This document shows positions 16,564-48,579 of a DNA stretch of 64,000 bases, one piece after another. Source of the DNA: Streptomyces fungicidicus (lineage in GTDB: Bacteria > Actinomycetota > Actinomycetes > Streptomycetales > Streptomycetaceae). Location: positions 5,443,501 to 5,507,500 of the forward strand of contig NZ_CP023407.1 of assembly GCF_003665435.1 (NCBI RefSeq), written 5' to 3'. The number at the start of each line of letters is the position of its first letter. Positions within the stretch are counted from its first letter, which is position 1. The translations under genes were made by a program, and so were the position numbers. The notes under the pieces are model-generated. The model searched no databases, was not told where the DNA came from, and saw only the letters and a program-made list of their open reading frames with translations.

Positions 16564-18042
16564 ATGCACAGCAAACGCGACCAGGTGCAGGCGCACCTCT
16601 TCATCATGGGGCGGCTGGCCTCGGCCATGCTGCGCGCCGAGCCCGACGCCCCGGAGAGCCCGCTGGGCCGGACCAACCGCGGCGCGGCGATAGGCGTGAT
16701 CATCGCCGTGCTGGTGTGCGCCGGCGCGTTCGTCTTCGGACTGATCAGGCCCGGCGGCAACGACTCGTGGCGGTCGGGGGAGAACCTGATCGTCGACAAG
16801 CAGACCGGCGCGCGCTACCTCTACCTGGACGGGCGGCTCCGCCCGGTGCGCAACCACGCGTCGGCCCGGCTCGTCACCGGCGGCGAGATCGGCGTCACGA
16901 CGGTGGGCACCTCCTCGCTCGCCGGCACCCCGCACGGCACGCCCGTCGGCATCCCCGACGGGCCCGAGGCCCTGCCGGCCACGGACGACCTGGACCGCAC
17001 GCCCTGGCTGGTGTGTTCCGGCGTCCTTCCCCGGACGACGGGCGTGGTCACGGCGACCACGACGCTCGCCCTCGGCGCCGACGCGCCGCAGGACGTGCCC
17101 GGCGGCAGACAGCTGGGCGAGGGCGACGGCCTGCTGGTGGCGGGCCCGGACGACTCCACGTATCTGCTGTGGCAGGGCAGCCGGCTGCGTCTGGACCGCG
17201 GGGCGAAGGCCGCCGAGGCCCTCGGGTACGGCGGTGTCACCCCGCGCCCGGTGTCCGCGGCGTTCCTCGACGCCTTCCCGCTGGGCCCCGACCTGGCCCC
17301 CGCCGAGGTGCCCGGACAGGGCGAGAAGGGACCCGAACTGGCCGGGCGGAGCACCAGGATCGGACAGCTCTTCCGGGTCGACGTGCCCGGCTCCGCCGCC
17401 CGCTACCACCTGCTCACCCGGGAAGGGCTCGTCCCGCTCACCGACACGGGCGCGACCCTCCTGCTGGGCGACCCGCGGACACGCGAGAAGGCGTACGACG
17501 GCGGGGCCGCGACCGTGGCGACGCTCGGCGCGGACACCCTGGCCGGGCATCTCGCCCCCGACGCGGGCGCCTCGGGGGCGGGTTCGTCCAGGCTGCCGGC
17601 GAAGCCGCCGAAGGCGGTCTCCGTCGCCACCGGCTCCGTGGCCTGCGCCGAGGTCGACTCCGCGGCCGCCGGTGTGCGGGTGGGCGCCTCGGTGCTGCCC
17701 GGGAGCGCCCTGCCCGAGGCCGTGCAGGCGCCGGCGCCCGAGGTCGAACCCGGTTGCCTGAAGGTCGACTCCATCGCGGTGCGGGCCGGGAAGGGCGCGC
17801 TGGTGCGGGCGTTGAGCGCGAGCGGCAGCGCACTGGGCGACACCACGTACCTGGTGACGGACGAGGGCGTGAAGTACCGGCTGCTGTCCCAGGAGGCGGT
17901 GAAGGCGCTGGGGTACGAGGGCGTCGAGGCGCGGACGATGCCGTCCCCGATGCTGGCCATGCTGCCCAGCGGCCCGGATCTGACCCCCGAGGCGGCGGCC
18001 GCGGGCGAGGCGCGGGTGACGCTGCGCTGCCCCGGGCGGTAG
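16564..18042 (+). CDS. eccB: EccB, T7SS membrane-anchored periplasmic-type subunit
   Basis: 492 residues with the typical EccB start (SKRDQVQAHLFIMGRLASAML). One membrane helix (~39-61, GAAIGVIIAVLVCAGAFVFGLI) is followed by a long extracytoplasmic domain with the family's VDKQTGARYLYLDGRLRPV motif and two places reading (A)LGY.GV...P, which mark the repeat domains. Four extracytoplasmic cysteines (VCSGVL, VACAEV, GCLKV, LRCPG) can form disulphides, as in known EccB structures. GGGAG precedes the ATG at a normal distance. It lies last in the eccD-eccB unit and is followed immediately by a strong hairpin terminator. Confidence 0.93.
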   Translation: MHSKRDQVQAHLFIMGRLASAMLRAEPDAPESPLGRTNRGAAIGVIIAVLVCAGAFVFGLIRPGGNDSWRSGENLIVDKQTGARYLYLDGRLRPVRNHASARLVTGGEIGVTTVGTSSLAGTPHGTPVGIPDGPEALPATDDLDRTPWLVCSGVLPRTTGVVTATTTLALGADAPQDVPGGRQLGEGDGLLVAGPDDSTYLLWQGSRLRLDRGAKAAEALGYGGVTPRPVSAAFLDAFPLGPDLAPAEVPGQGEKGPELAGRSTRIGQLFRVDVPGSAARYHLLTREGLVPLTDTGATLLLGDPRTREKAYDGGAATVATLGADTLAGHLAPDAGASGAGSSRLPAKPPKAVSVATGSVACAEVDSAAAGVRVGASVLPGSALPEAVQAPAPEVEPGCLKVDSIAVRAGKGALVRALSASGSALGDTTYLVTDEGVKYRLLSQEAVKALGYEGVEARTMPSPMLAMLPSGPDLTPEAAAAGEARVTLRCPGR

Positions 18043-18050
18043 CGGGCGCG

Positions 18051-18072
18051 GGAGGGCCCGTCCGGGCCCTCC
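18051..18072 (+). terminator. Terminator after eccB
   Basis: Near-perfect hairpin, GGAGGGCCCG-TC-CGGGCCCTCC, starting eight bases past the eccB stop. It separates the eccDB transcript from the esx operon, which therefore needs its own promoter. Confidence 0.8.
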
Positions 18073-18192
18073 GGCAATGGGCCGGAAAGCGAATTCTTGG
18101 CGGCCGCCCGGTCACCTCGCGTTAAGCCGGGCACCCGGCGGCGTCCGCGGGGCGACGCCGATGCCCGATCTGTCCGGCCCCCTTGGCCGCCC

Positions 18193-18237
18193 CGCTCACC
18201 TGAGCGGCGTGAATTCCCATTCCTCGCTCAATTGAGC
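18193..18237 (+). promoter_or_regulatory. Twin palindromic operator GCTCA-N2-TGAGC upstream of esx operon
   Basis: Two perfect palindromes share the same half-sites: CGCTCA-CC-TGAGCG at 18193-18206 and GCTCA-AT-TGAGC at 18226-18237. Their centres are 32 bp apart, close to three helical turns, so two dimers could bind on one DNA face. They lie 35-80 bp upstream of the candidate -35 hexamer, a position that suits an activator. The regulator is not identifiable from the window. Confidence 0.5.
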
Positions 18238-18259
18238 TTTCCGGCAGAGGGTTTCGAGA

Positions 18260-18301
18260 TTTGGCAGGCAATTGCCAAACAACTTGCGGCCTGCATAGCA
18301 T
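18260..18301 (+). promoter_or_regulatory. Candidate sigma-70-type promoter of the esx-giant operon, overlapping an inverted repeat
   Basis: TTGCCA (18272-18277) and TAGCAT (18296-18301) with an 18-bp spacer fit a primary-sigma promoter and predict a start near 18308 and a leader of about 105 nt. The -35 overlaps a perfect inverted repeat TTTGGCA-N6-TGCCAAA (18260-18279), which could be a repressor site. The rest of the 371-bp gap (18043-18413) holds the eccB terminator, the twin palindromes and the AAGGGAG ribosome-binding site at 18400-18406. No gene is seen there. Confidence 0.5.
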
Positions 18302-18413
18302 CTGGCCGTCCCATGGCCCCGCGAGTCAGTCGTGAGCGCGGGAACACCCTGTCTGCCCGCGGGGTGACATGGGGTCACCGCCCGGTGAGTTCCGCCGTAA
18401 AGGGAGTTTCCTC

Positions 18414-18764
18414 ATGGCCATGCAGCAGTCCGAAGAACGCGCCACCCGTAATGGGATCATGGCGCTGGAGCAGGCCTTCAGTGGAGTTCAGCGCTGTCAG
18501 CAGGACGTCCAGTCCACGTCGCACACCCTCGCCTCCAACTACGGGGGTGCGGACGGCGGGAAGTACAAGAAGTTGCTGGAGCAGTGGGACGAGCACGTCG
18601 ACACCATCCTGATCAACCTGGACCGGATGGTCGACGAGCTCAACGGCACCCTCCGCGAGCACGGACTCGTGCAGGGATCCAGCAACGACGCGATCGACGC
18701 GGAGTACTCGCGCTCCACGGCGGTCTTCGACGAGCTCAACGGCACCAACACGTCGACGAACTGA
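18414..18764 (+). CDS. WXG100-family ESX protein (EsxA/EsxB-type), first of pair
   Basis: 116 residues, all helical by composition, with no signal peptide. WXG100 proteins are small helical hairpins exported as heterodimers through the EccC motor. Here the hairpin turn is NYGG (Tyr43-Gly44-Gly45), so Trp is replaced by Tyr and only the pattern is kept. No YxxxD/E export motif is visible in its tail, whereas the partner encoded next has one. This suggests that the partner supplies the signal for the dimer. ATG 18414 follows AAGGGAG by seven bases. The upstream in-frame ATG (18369) would add a non-conserved lead and lose this spacing. It is the first gene of the long operon. Confidence 0.85.
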   Translation: MAMQQSEERATRNGIMALEQAFSGVQRCQQDVQSTSHTLASNYGGADGGKYKKLLEQWDEHVDTILINLDRMVDELNGTLREHGLVQGSSNDAIDAEYSRSTAVFDELNGTNTSTN

Positions 18765-18778
18765 TTCGGGGATTTGAG

Positions 18779-19099
18779 ATGGACTTCTCAGACGGCTACA
18801 TCTACGTCGACTACAACCACGCCGAAGGCGCGGCGGACGACATGGTCGGCCAGTCGCAGGCGATCATGGGCATTCTGGCCAATCTGGAGATGGAGCTGGC
18901 CGAGCTCCGCAACAGCTGGATCGGTGACGACAGGGACGTCTACAGCGAGGTCCAGGCGAAGTGGGACAACGCTGTCGAGAACATCAAGAACCTGCTCGCC
19001 AACCACTCCGGGCTTCTCACCGAGATCTCCTCCAACTACCGCTACACGGAGCAGAACCTGTCGCAGCGGTGGGGCGACATCAGGATCGGCAGCCGCTGA
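18779..19099 (+). CDS. WXG100-family ESX protein with canonical WxG and YxxxE motifs
   Basis: 106 residues, helical hairpin. The WXG turn is NSWIGD (Trp47-Gly49), and the C-terminal arm carries NYRYTEQN, where Tyr87-xxx-Glu91 fits the YxxxD/E general T7SS export signal. It starts 15 bp after the previous gene and is expected to form its heterodimer partner, as EsxA/EsxB do in Streptomyces coelicolor. That pair is reported to be exported and to influence sporulation. Which of the two genes should be called esxA or esxB cannot be settled from sequence alone, so I leave the symbol blank. Confidence 0.9.
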   Translation: MDFSDGYIYVDYNHAEGAADDMVGQSQAIMGILANLEMELAELRNSWIGDDRDVYSEVQAKWDNAVENIKNLLANHSGLLTEISSNYRYTEQNLSQRWGDIRIGSR

Positions 19100-19127
19100 C
19101 GCCGGCCGGTGACGGAAGGGTGATCAC

Positions 19128-19574
19128 GTGGCCGTCACGGTCCTCGACAGCACATTCCTGAAGAATTTCATCAACAACCAGATCGACGGCTTCCGTACGA
19201 CGCTGGAGAACATCCTCAAGGACAGCCCGACCGCCGGACCAGCGATCTCGTTCATCGCGGACAGCATCTCGACCACGACGATCGACGCGGCGAAGCCGCT
19301 CGTCATCGGCCTCATGGCGGGCGAGAACAGCGCGGTGGGCGGTGGTGCCCTGAACAAGGTCATCCAGCAGGGCGCGGGCGAGGTGGTGCGCATCCTGGAG
19401 GACCAGACGATCCTCTTCGAGGACCTCGAACAGGCGTTGTGGGACACCATCGACGAACTGGCCAAGAGCCAGGGCAAGAATCTCGAGAGCATCACCGCGG
19501 ACGATTTCATGGACATCTTCGAGGATGTCGACAGTGATCTCGACAACCCGGGTGGCAACCAACAGGAAGAGTAG
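19128..19574 (+). CDS. Small helical T7SS-locus protein of unknown function
   Basis: 148 residues from GTG 19128, mainly helical. It has an N-terminal amphipathic part (FLKNFINNQIDGFRTTLENIL), a moderately hydrophobic centre containing GLMAGENSAVGGGALN, and an acidic C-terminal tail ending in EDVDSDLDNPGGNQQEE. No signal peptide, WxG turn or enzyme motif is seen. Its place between the WXG100 pair and the coiled-coil gene, with gaps of 28 and 12 bp, makes it a co-transcribed T7SS accessory, chaperone or substrate. I do not recognise a characterised family. Confidence 0.75.
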   Translation: MAVTVLDSTFLKNFINNQIDGFRTTLENILKDSPTAGPAISFIADSISTTTIDAAKPLVIGLMAGENSAVGGGALNKVIQQGAGEVVRILEDQTILFEDLEQALWDTIDELAKSQGKNLESITADDFMDIFEDVDSDLDNPGGNQQEE

Positions 19575-19586
19575 CGGAGTTCGGCG

Positions 19587-22500
19587 ATGGCCAACCCCGA
19601 GGACAACAACAACGACAACTGGAAGAAAGCGGTTGACCTGCTCACCGGCTATGTTCTGCCGGAGCGGAAGACGTTGTTCGACGATCTGAAGGGTAATGAC
19701 GGCATCCCGCTGATTCACGTCCGGCTCGACAAGCACGGCGGCCCGGAGTACTCGTCGGGCTTCCTGTCCTCGAGCGGATGGAAGACGCACAACACCGACT
19801 ACACCATTCCGTTCTACCGCCCCAGCGACGACTCCCAGGACGTGTCCGCGGGCAAGTACCTCTACCGGTATCGCGCCTACATCACCTTCCTCGCGTCCGG
19901 CCAGTCCTGGCCGCCGAGCGGCGACGACGTGATCCCGGACTACACGAAGACGAGTGAGCGCCTGAAGGACAAGGGCGGCTGGAACAAAGAGGGCGAGAAG
20001 CTCGACTGGAACACCAACGCGCTGGTCCGGTACGTCTACGGCTCCCGCGACGCCCTCTCGCAGATCACCATGTGGCCCTACTCGACCCACGGTTTCAAGA
20101 ACCGCGGCTACCCGGTGGACGACGCCGACTACGTCGACCTGCGCACCTTCACGGACGCGGCCAAGGCCTTCGACCGGGTGGTGAAGTTCTTCGAGGACAG
20201 CGCGGTCACCGTCGGCAAGTGGGACACCGAGAACATCGGAGAGGGCAGCGACTCCTGGGACGGCACCTCGGCCGCCATCTTCAAGGAGCTCATCCACAAG
20301 CTGGCCCGCAACTACGAGGGGTACGCCGACCAGCTCAACGGCAGGGGCGGCGACGACAAGAGCGCCGTCACCGTCGACGGCGTGACGGTGACCTCCGAGC
20401 CGGCCCGCGCCCTCGCCGACGCCCAGGGGGTTCTCCTCGCGCAGGCGCAGAAGCTCCACGACGCCTGGGAGGCGTGGAAGGCCGAGAGCAATCCGCAGCG
20501 GTGGCTCTACGACATGCTGCAGAACGCCCGGCTCACCCTGTTCGACACCCAGTACGACAAGACGGACATCGACACGGTGTCCAGCGGCTCCGGGCCGTAC
20601 ACCTCCTGGCACAACTACGTGGTGTCGACCGACGGCTTCCAGAACGAGATCGTCATCGAGGGCAAGTCGTACGGCAAGCCGAGCGAGATGACCACGTGGA
20701 AGGCGATCGCCGACGAGGCGGTGCGCCGCTGGGAGCAGTCCGTGCAGGACTGGCTCAGCACGGCGGGCGCCGAGGCCATCGTCGCGATCCACAACGCGTT
20801 CAAGACCGCCGAGAAGGCCTTCGACACCAGCATCACCGACAAGGACGACCGTCCCCTCTCGGAGATCTCCGCCGAGGCGGAGGCGGAGGCCGAGAAGAAG
20901 AAGGCCGCGGCCGAGGCGGCTGCCGCCAAGGCGGAGGCGGAGAAGGAGAAGGCCGAAGCGAAGGCGGAAGCCGAGAAGGAGAAGGCGGAGGCCAAGGCCG
21001 AGCGGGACGCGGAGAAGGCGGAGGCCGAGAAGGAGAAGGCCGAAGCGAAGGCGGAAGCCGAGAAGGAGAAGGCGGAGGCCAAGGCCGAGCGGGACGCGGA
21101 GAAGGCGGAGGCCGAGAAGGAGAAGGCCGAAGCGAAGGCCGAGGCCGAGAAGGAGAAGGCGGAGGCCAAGGCCGAGCGGGACGCGGAGAAGGCCGAAGCC
21201 AAGGCCGAGCAGGAGGCCGCCAAGGAAGAGGCCGCCAAGGAGAAGGCGGAGGCCAAGGCCGAGGCGGATCGGGAGAAGGCCGAAGCCGAGGCCGAGCAGG
21301 CCGCCGCCAAGGAAGAGGCCGAGAAGGAGAAGGCGGAGGCCAAGGCCGAGCAGGAGAAGGAGAAGGCCGAGGCCAAGCAGGCGGCCGCCGAGCAGCAGGC
21401 CTTCGTCGTCGCGCAGAACCAGAAGGCGCAGGACGAGGCGAAGAAGGAGCGGGAACGGGCCGCGGCCCAGGCCGAGGCCGACCGCGCCGAGGCGAAGGCC
21501 GAGCAGGAGGCCGCCAAGGAAGAGGCGGCCAAGGAGAAGGCGGAGGCGAAGGCCGAGCAGGACGCCGAGAAGGCTGAGGCCAAGCGCGAGCAGGAGGCCG
21601 CCAAGGCGGAGGCCGAGAAGGAGAAGGCGGAGGCCACGGCCGAGCAGGAGGCCGCGCAGGCGGAGGCCAAGCGGGAACAGGCCGCCGCCAAGGCGGAGGC
21701 CGACGCCGAGAAGGAAGCCGCCAAGCAGGAACAGGCCGACGCGCAGTCCAGGGCGGAGACCGAGCGCGAGGAGGCCCGCCGCGAGGCACTGCAGGAGAAG
21801 CAGCAGGCCCGGCTGGACGCCCAGAACGCCAAGGCCGACGCACAGGCCGACTACGAGGAGCAGAAGGCCGAGGCCCGCGCCGAGCGCGAAGCCGCCCTCC
21901 AGGACGCCGACCGCCAGGAGGCCGCGGCGCGGCAGGAGTACGAGCAGGAGAAGGCCGAGGCCCAGGAGCAGCGGGACCAGGCCCGCGAGGACGCCGAACA
22001 GGAACGGGCCGAGGCCCGCCGGGAGTACGAGCGGGAGATCGCCTCCGGGACGGACCGGGACGAGGCCCGTCAGGAGTACGACCGGCGGATCGAGGAGATC
22101 GACGCCGCCGAACGGGAGGCCGTCGAACGGGCGGACGCCGCCGAGGCCGACGCCAGGAGCGAGTACGACCGGGCGAAGGCCGACGCCCAGGCCGAACGCC
22201 AGGAGGCGCGCACCGAGGCCGAGCAGGCGCGCAAGGACGCCAAGGCCGACTACGACCGCCGGATGGCCGACATCCAGGCCGAGTACGACCGGATCGGCGC
22301 CGGCGGGAAGGACATCGACGAGCTGATCCGCGAGCGGATCGCCGACCTCCCCGAGCCCCCCGACCTCTCCGCCTACAACCCGGGTGGCTCCTCCGGCTCC
22401 GCGTACTCCTCCGCGTTCAGCGACAACCTCTACAACCAGGACGACCTCGCCTCGGCGCTGGGACGCCCGCAGGGCGGCGACGCCATGGCGGGCGCCTCCG

Positions 22501-22868
22501 CCGACAGCACCGGCACGGGAGCGGGCTCGCCGGGGATGTACCCGCCGATGATGCGGGGCGCCGGCGGCGAGGCCGGTGGCGGCTCCGGCGAACGCACCAG
22601 GAACGTCATCGAACCCGGCGTCGGCAGGCCCGGCCGGACGGCCGCCACCACGGCGGCCGTCGACGACGAGGAGCACCGCGTGGTCCCCAGGACCACGCAG
22701 ACCAGCAGCAGCACCCCCTTCATGCCCCCGATGGGACCCATGGGCGGGGCGGGGGAGGGCAGGCCGCAGACGGAGAGCGGGGACAGGGAACGCACCACGT
22801 GGCTGGCCGAGGACGAGGACGTCTGGGGCACCGACGAGGGCGGCGCGCCGCAGGCCCTGGGGCGCTGA
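19587..22868 (+). CDS. Long coiled-coil T7SS-associated protein, probable substrate
   Basis: 1093 residues. Residues 1-420 are globular, with many Trp/Tyr and a WDGTSAAIFKELIHKLARNYEGY helix near 230-255 that recalls the hairpin turn of WXG/AAWKG-type proteins. Residues ~425-920 are an extreme Ala/Glu/Lys(/Arg/Gln) coiled coil of roughly 500 residues, long enough for a rod of about 70 nm. It includes three tandem 29-residue repeats. Residues ~935-1093 are flexible (Gly/Pro/Ser/Thr) and end with WLAEDEDVWG, a tail I recall from other Streptomyces T7SS-linked proteins. No signal peptide or membrane helix is seen, so export would have to be by T7SS. It starts 12 bp after the previous gene with a GGAG-like site. 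A secreted structural stalk or a cytosolic scaffold are both possible. Confidence 0.8.
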   Translation: MANPEDNNNDNWKKAVDLLTGYVLPERKTLFDDLKGNDGIPLIHVRLDKHGGPEYSSGFLSSSGWKTHNTDYTIPFYRPSDDSQDVSAGKYLYRYRAYITFLASGQSWPPSGDDVIPDYTKTSERLKDKGGWNKEGEKLDWNTNALVRYVYGSRDALSQITMWPYSTHGFKNRGYPVDDADYVDLRTFTDAAKAFDRVVKFFEDSAVTVGKWDTENIGEGSDSWDGTSAAIFKELIHKLARNYEGYADQLNGRGGDDKSAVTVDGVTVTSEPARALADAQGVLLAQAQKLHDAWEAWKAESNPQRWLYDMLQNARLTLFDTQYDKTDIDTVSSGSGPYTSWHNYVVSTDGFQNEIVIEGKSYGKPSEMTTWKAIADEAVRRWEQSVQDWLSTAGAEAIVAIHNAFKTAEKAFDTSITDKDDRPLSEISAEAEAEAEKKKAAAEAAAAKAEAEKEKAEAKAEAEKEKAEAKAERDAEKAEAEKEKAEAKAEAEKEKAEAKAERDAEKAEAEKEKAEAKAEAEKEKAEAKAERDAEKAEAKAEQEAAKEEAAKEKAEAKAEADREKAEAEAEQAAAKEEAEKEKAEAKAEQEKEKAEAKQAAAEQQAFVVAQNQKAQDEAKKERERAAAQAEADRAEAKAEQEAAKEEAAKEKAEAKAEQDAEKAEAKREQEAAKAEAEKEKAEATAEQEAAQAEAKREQAAAKAEADAEKEAAKQEQADAQSRAETEREEARREALQEKQQARLDAQNAKADAQADYEEQKAEARAEREAALQDADRQEAAARQEYEQEKAEAQEQRDQAREDAEQERAEARREYEREIASGTDRDEARQEYDRRIEEIDAAEREAVERADAAEADARSEYDRAKADAQAERQEARTEAEQARKDAKADYDRRMADIQAEYDRIGAGGKDIDELIRERIADLPEPPDLSAYNPGGSSGSAYSSAFSDNLYNQDDLASALGRPQGGDAMAGASADSTGTGAGSPGMYPPMMRGAGGEAGGGSGERTRNVIEPGVGRPGRTAATTAAVDDEEHRVVPRTTQTSSSTPFMPPMGPMGGAGEGRPQTESGDRERTTWLAEDEDVWGTDEGGAPQALGR
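20931..21191 (+). repeat. Three tandem 87-bp repeats inside the coiled-coil gene
   Basis: Units start at 20931, 21018 and 21105, each 87 bp and nearly identical, encoding a 29-residue Ala/Glu/Lys segment ending in ERDAEK. The period keeps the reading frame, so copy number can vary without disrupting the gene. Confidence 0.9.
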
Positions 22869-22884
22869 GGGAATGGGGACCGGG

Positions 22885-23406
22885 ATGAATCAGCCGATGG
22901 AGGACCGGGTGGCGCAGGCCATGGCCCATCTCAAGGCGGCGGAGGAGGCCGCGGCCTCGGCACGCGCCGAGCTGGACGCCGCCTCGGTCACCGCGCGGTC
23001 CGCGGACCGGTCGGTGCGGGTCTCCGTCGGCGCCAAGGGGGAACTGACCGGGCTGGAGTTCCTCGACGGCAAGTACCGGACCATGGCCGCCGCCCAGCTG
23101 TCCGCGGCGGTGCTGGAGGCCGCGAACAGGGCGCGGGCCGAGATGGCCCGCCGGGTCGTGGAGACGCTCGACCCGCTCACCCGGATGACCGCGCGGGGCG
23201 CCGCACCGGACCGGATGGGCGTCGACTGGGAGTCGATCTTCGGAACGCTGCTCAGCGAGACCTCCGTGGCGCGGGGACAGACGGCCATGAGCCGGCTCCG
23301 GGACGAGATCGTCGAGGACGACGAGGAGCCCGCGGCCCCGCCGAGGGCGGCCCGCGGCACGGACGACGGACGAACGGAACGGCACGAGCGGCGGGAGGGC
23401 GCGTAA
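22885..23406 (+). CDS. YbaB/EbfC-family nucleoid-associated-like protein of the T7SS locus
   Basis: 173 residues. An N-terminal helix rich in Ala/Glu (AHLKAAEEAAASARAELDAA) leads into SVGAKGELTGLEFLDGKYRTM, the beta-hairpin typical of YbaB/EbfC proteins, then a long helix (LSAAVLEAANRARAEM). The C-terminal third is acidic/basic and disordered. YbaB-type proteins are dimeric and bind DNA. Related proteins are common inside actinobacterial ESX loci, where their role (EspL-like) may be as chaperones or regulators. I chose ATG 22885 with GGGGA five bases upstream. ATG 22873 would add four residues. It sits 16 bp after the coiled-coil gene and 2 bp before the next. Confidence 0.8.
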   Translation: MNQPMEDRVAQAMAHLKAAEEAAASARAELDAASVTARSADRSVRVSVGAKGELTGLEFLDGKYRTMAAAQLSAAVLEAANRARAEMARRVVETLDPLTRMTARGAAPDRMGVDWESIFGTLLSETSVARGQTAMSRLRDEIVEDDEEPAAPPRAARGTDDGRTERHERREGA

Positions 23407-23408
23407 CC

Positions 23409-23756
23409 ATGGCCGGCAACTACTCCGCCGATATCCAGGCGATCCTGCAGGGTTCCCGGCACCTCGCCGACGCCGTCCGTTACGGCGACGAGATGCTGCC
23501 CCGGTTCGAGACCGGCAACGCCGCGTACGCGGGCTGGTGGGGCGAGGAGGGCGGCGACGACGACTTCGCCAACTCGGTCGGCCCCCAGGTCCGCCAGGAA
23601 CAGGAGCAGGTGGCGGCCACCGTCACGGCCATCACCAGCGGGTTCATGGCGCTGGTCGACGCGGTCGCCGCGGAGGCCGACCATGTGCAGCGGCCGCAGA
23701 ACCAGGCGCTGGAGGACATCGAGGCGCACGGCTCGGAGAGCGGGACCAGGCGCTGA
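23409..23756 (+). CDS. EspC/WXG-like small T7SS protein
   Basis: 115 residues, two predicted helices joined by AGWWGEEGGDDDFANSVGPQ. A W-G-(D/E)-D-x-F turn of this kind is typical of the ESX EspC/WXG-like families that accompany large substrates. It is acidic and lacks a signal peptide. It begins two bases after the YbaB-like gene, and its stop (TGA) abuts the ATG of the giant gene, so the three are translationally linked. It probably serves as chaperone or helical-bundle partner for the N-terminal domain of the giant protein. Confidence 0.75.
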   Translation: MAGNYSADIQAILQGSRHLADAVRYGDEMLPRFETGNAAYAGWWGEEGGDDDFANSVGPQVRQEQEQVAATVTAITSGFMALVDAVAAEADHVQRPQNQALEDIEAHGSESGTRR

Positions 23757-48026
<24,270 letters not shown>

Positions 48027-48043
48027 GCGAAGCAGGAGGACGG

Positions 48044-48538
48044 ATGACAGCCGACGAGCCGAGTGACTGGAGCGGGACAGCGATGATGCCCACGCCCCCC
48101 GACGACATCGTCGAGGCCGCACGGCTCGCGCCGACCACTGGATCAGCGTGATCGACCCCGGCTGGGACGGCGAGGGCGTGCCGCTCCACAGGGTCGTGGT
48201 CGGCCACTGGTGCACGGGGGCGACCGGCGAGATCGAGAGTGGGAGGACAACGAGGCGTACCCTCCCTCCCCGGAATCGCTCGGCTGGCCCGAGCCCACCG
48301 ACGACTTCGACGCCGCTCTCCAGCTCGCCGTCACCGGTTACGGACCGCCCGAGGACGGCCTGCGCGCCCTGGCCACCGCCGAGGTGGCGGTGCTGGCCCT
48401 GCCGGCCCCCGGCCACGCGCTCTACGTCAACCCGGCCCGCCCCGCGGGCAGCGTGCTGGAGCCCGATCAGCTCGGGGAGACGATCGCGGGCGGAACACGA
48501 CCGGACGCCCCCCCGGACCCCCTAGCATCACCGGGTGA
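48044..48538 (+). pseudogene. Decayed paralogue of the T7SS-associated SseB-like gene
   Basis: Read across three frames, this DNA gives the same protein family as 400-1062. PPDDIVEAARLAP lies in frame 2 from ATG 48044. ISVIDPGWDGEG is in frame 1 after a one-base loss near 48133. WEDNEAYPPSPESLGW to LQLAVTGYGP is in frame 3 after a second one-base loss near 48237. In addition, about 45 residues are missing between AEVAVLALPA and GHALYVNP, removing most of the SseB-like strand block. Two frameshifts plus a deletion make function unlikely. It starts 17 bp after the giant gene and runs into the next gene's start. The intact paralogue lies at the opposite border of the T7SS locus. Confidence 0.85.
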
Positions 48539-48579
48539 CGGCCCGCAGGGCTCGGGGACTTCCGCGAAGGAGCGTGTTC

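Noticed and set aside
20931..21191. Assembly duplication
   Set aside because: The three 87-bp units differ by a few synonymous bases and keep the coiled-coil frame, so a genuine tandem repeat is more likely.
19080..22676. Minus-strand frame encoding long Leu/Gly-rich, apparently membrane-spanning runs
   Set aside because: It is the complement of the Ala/Glu/Lys coiled coil (GAG/AAG codons read as CTC/CTT). The hydrophobic runs are an artefact.
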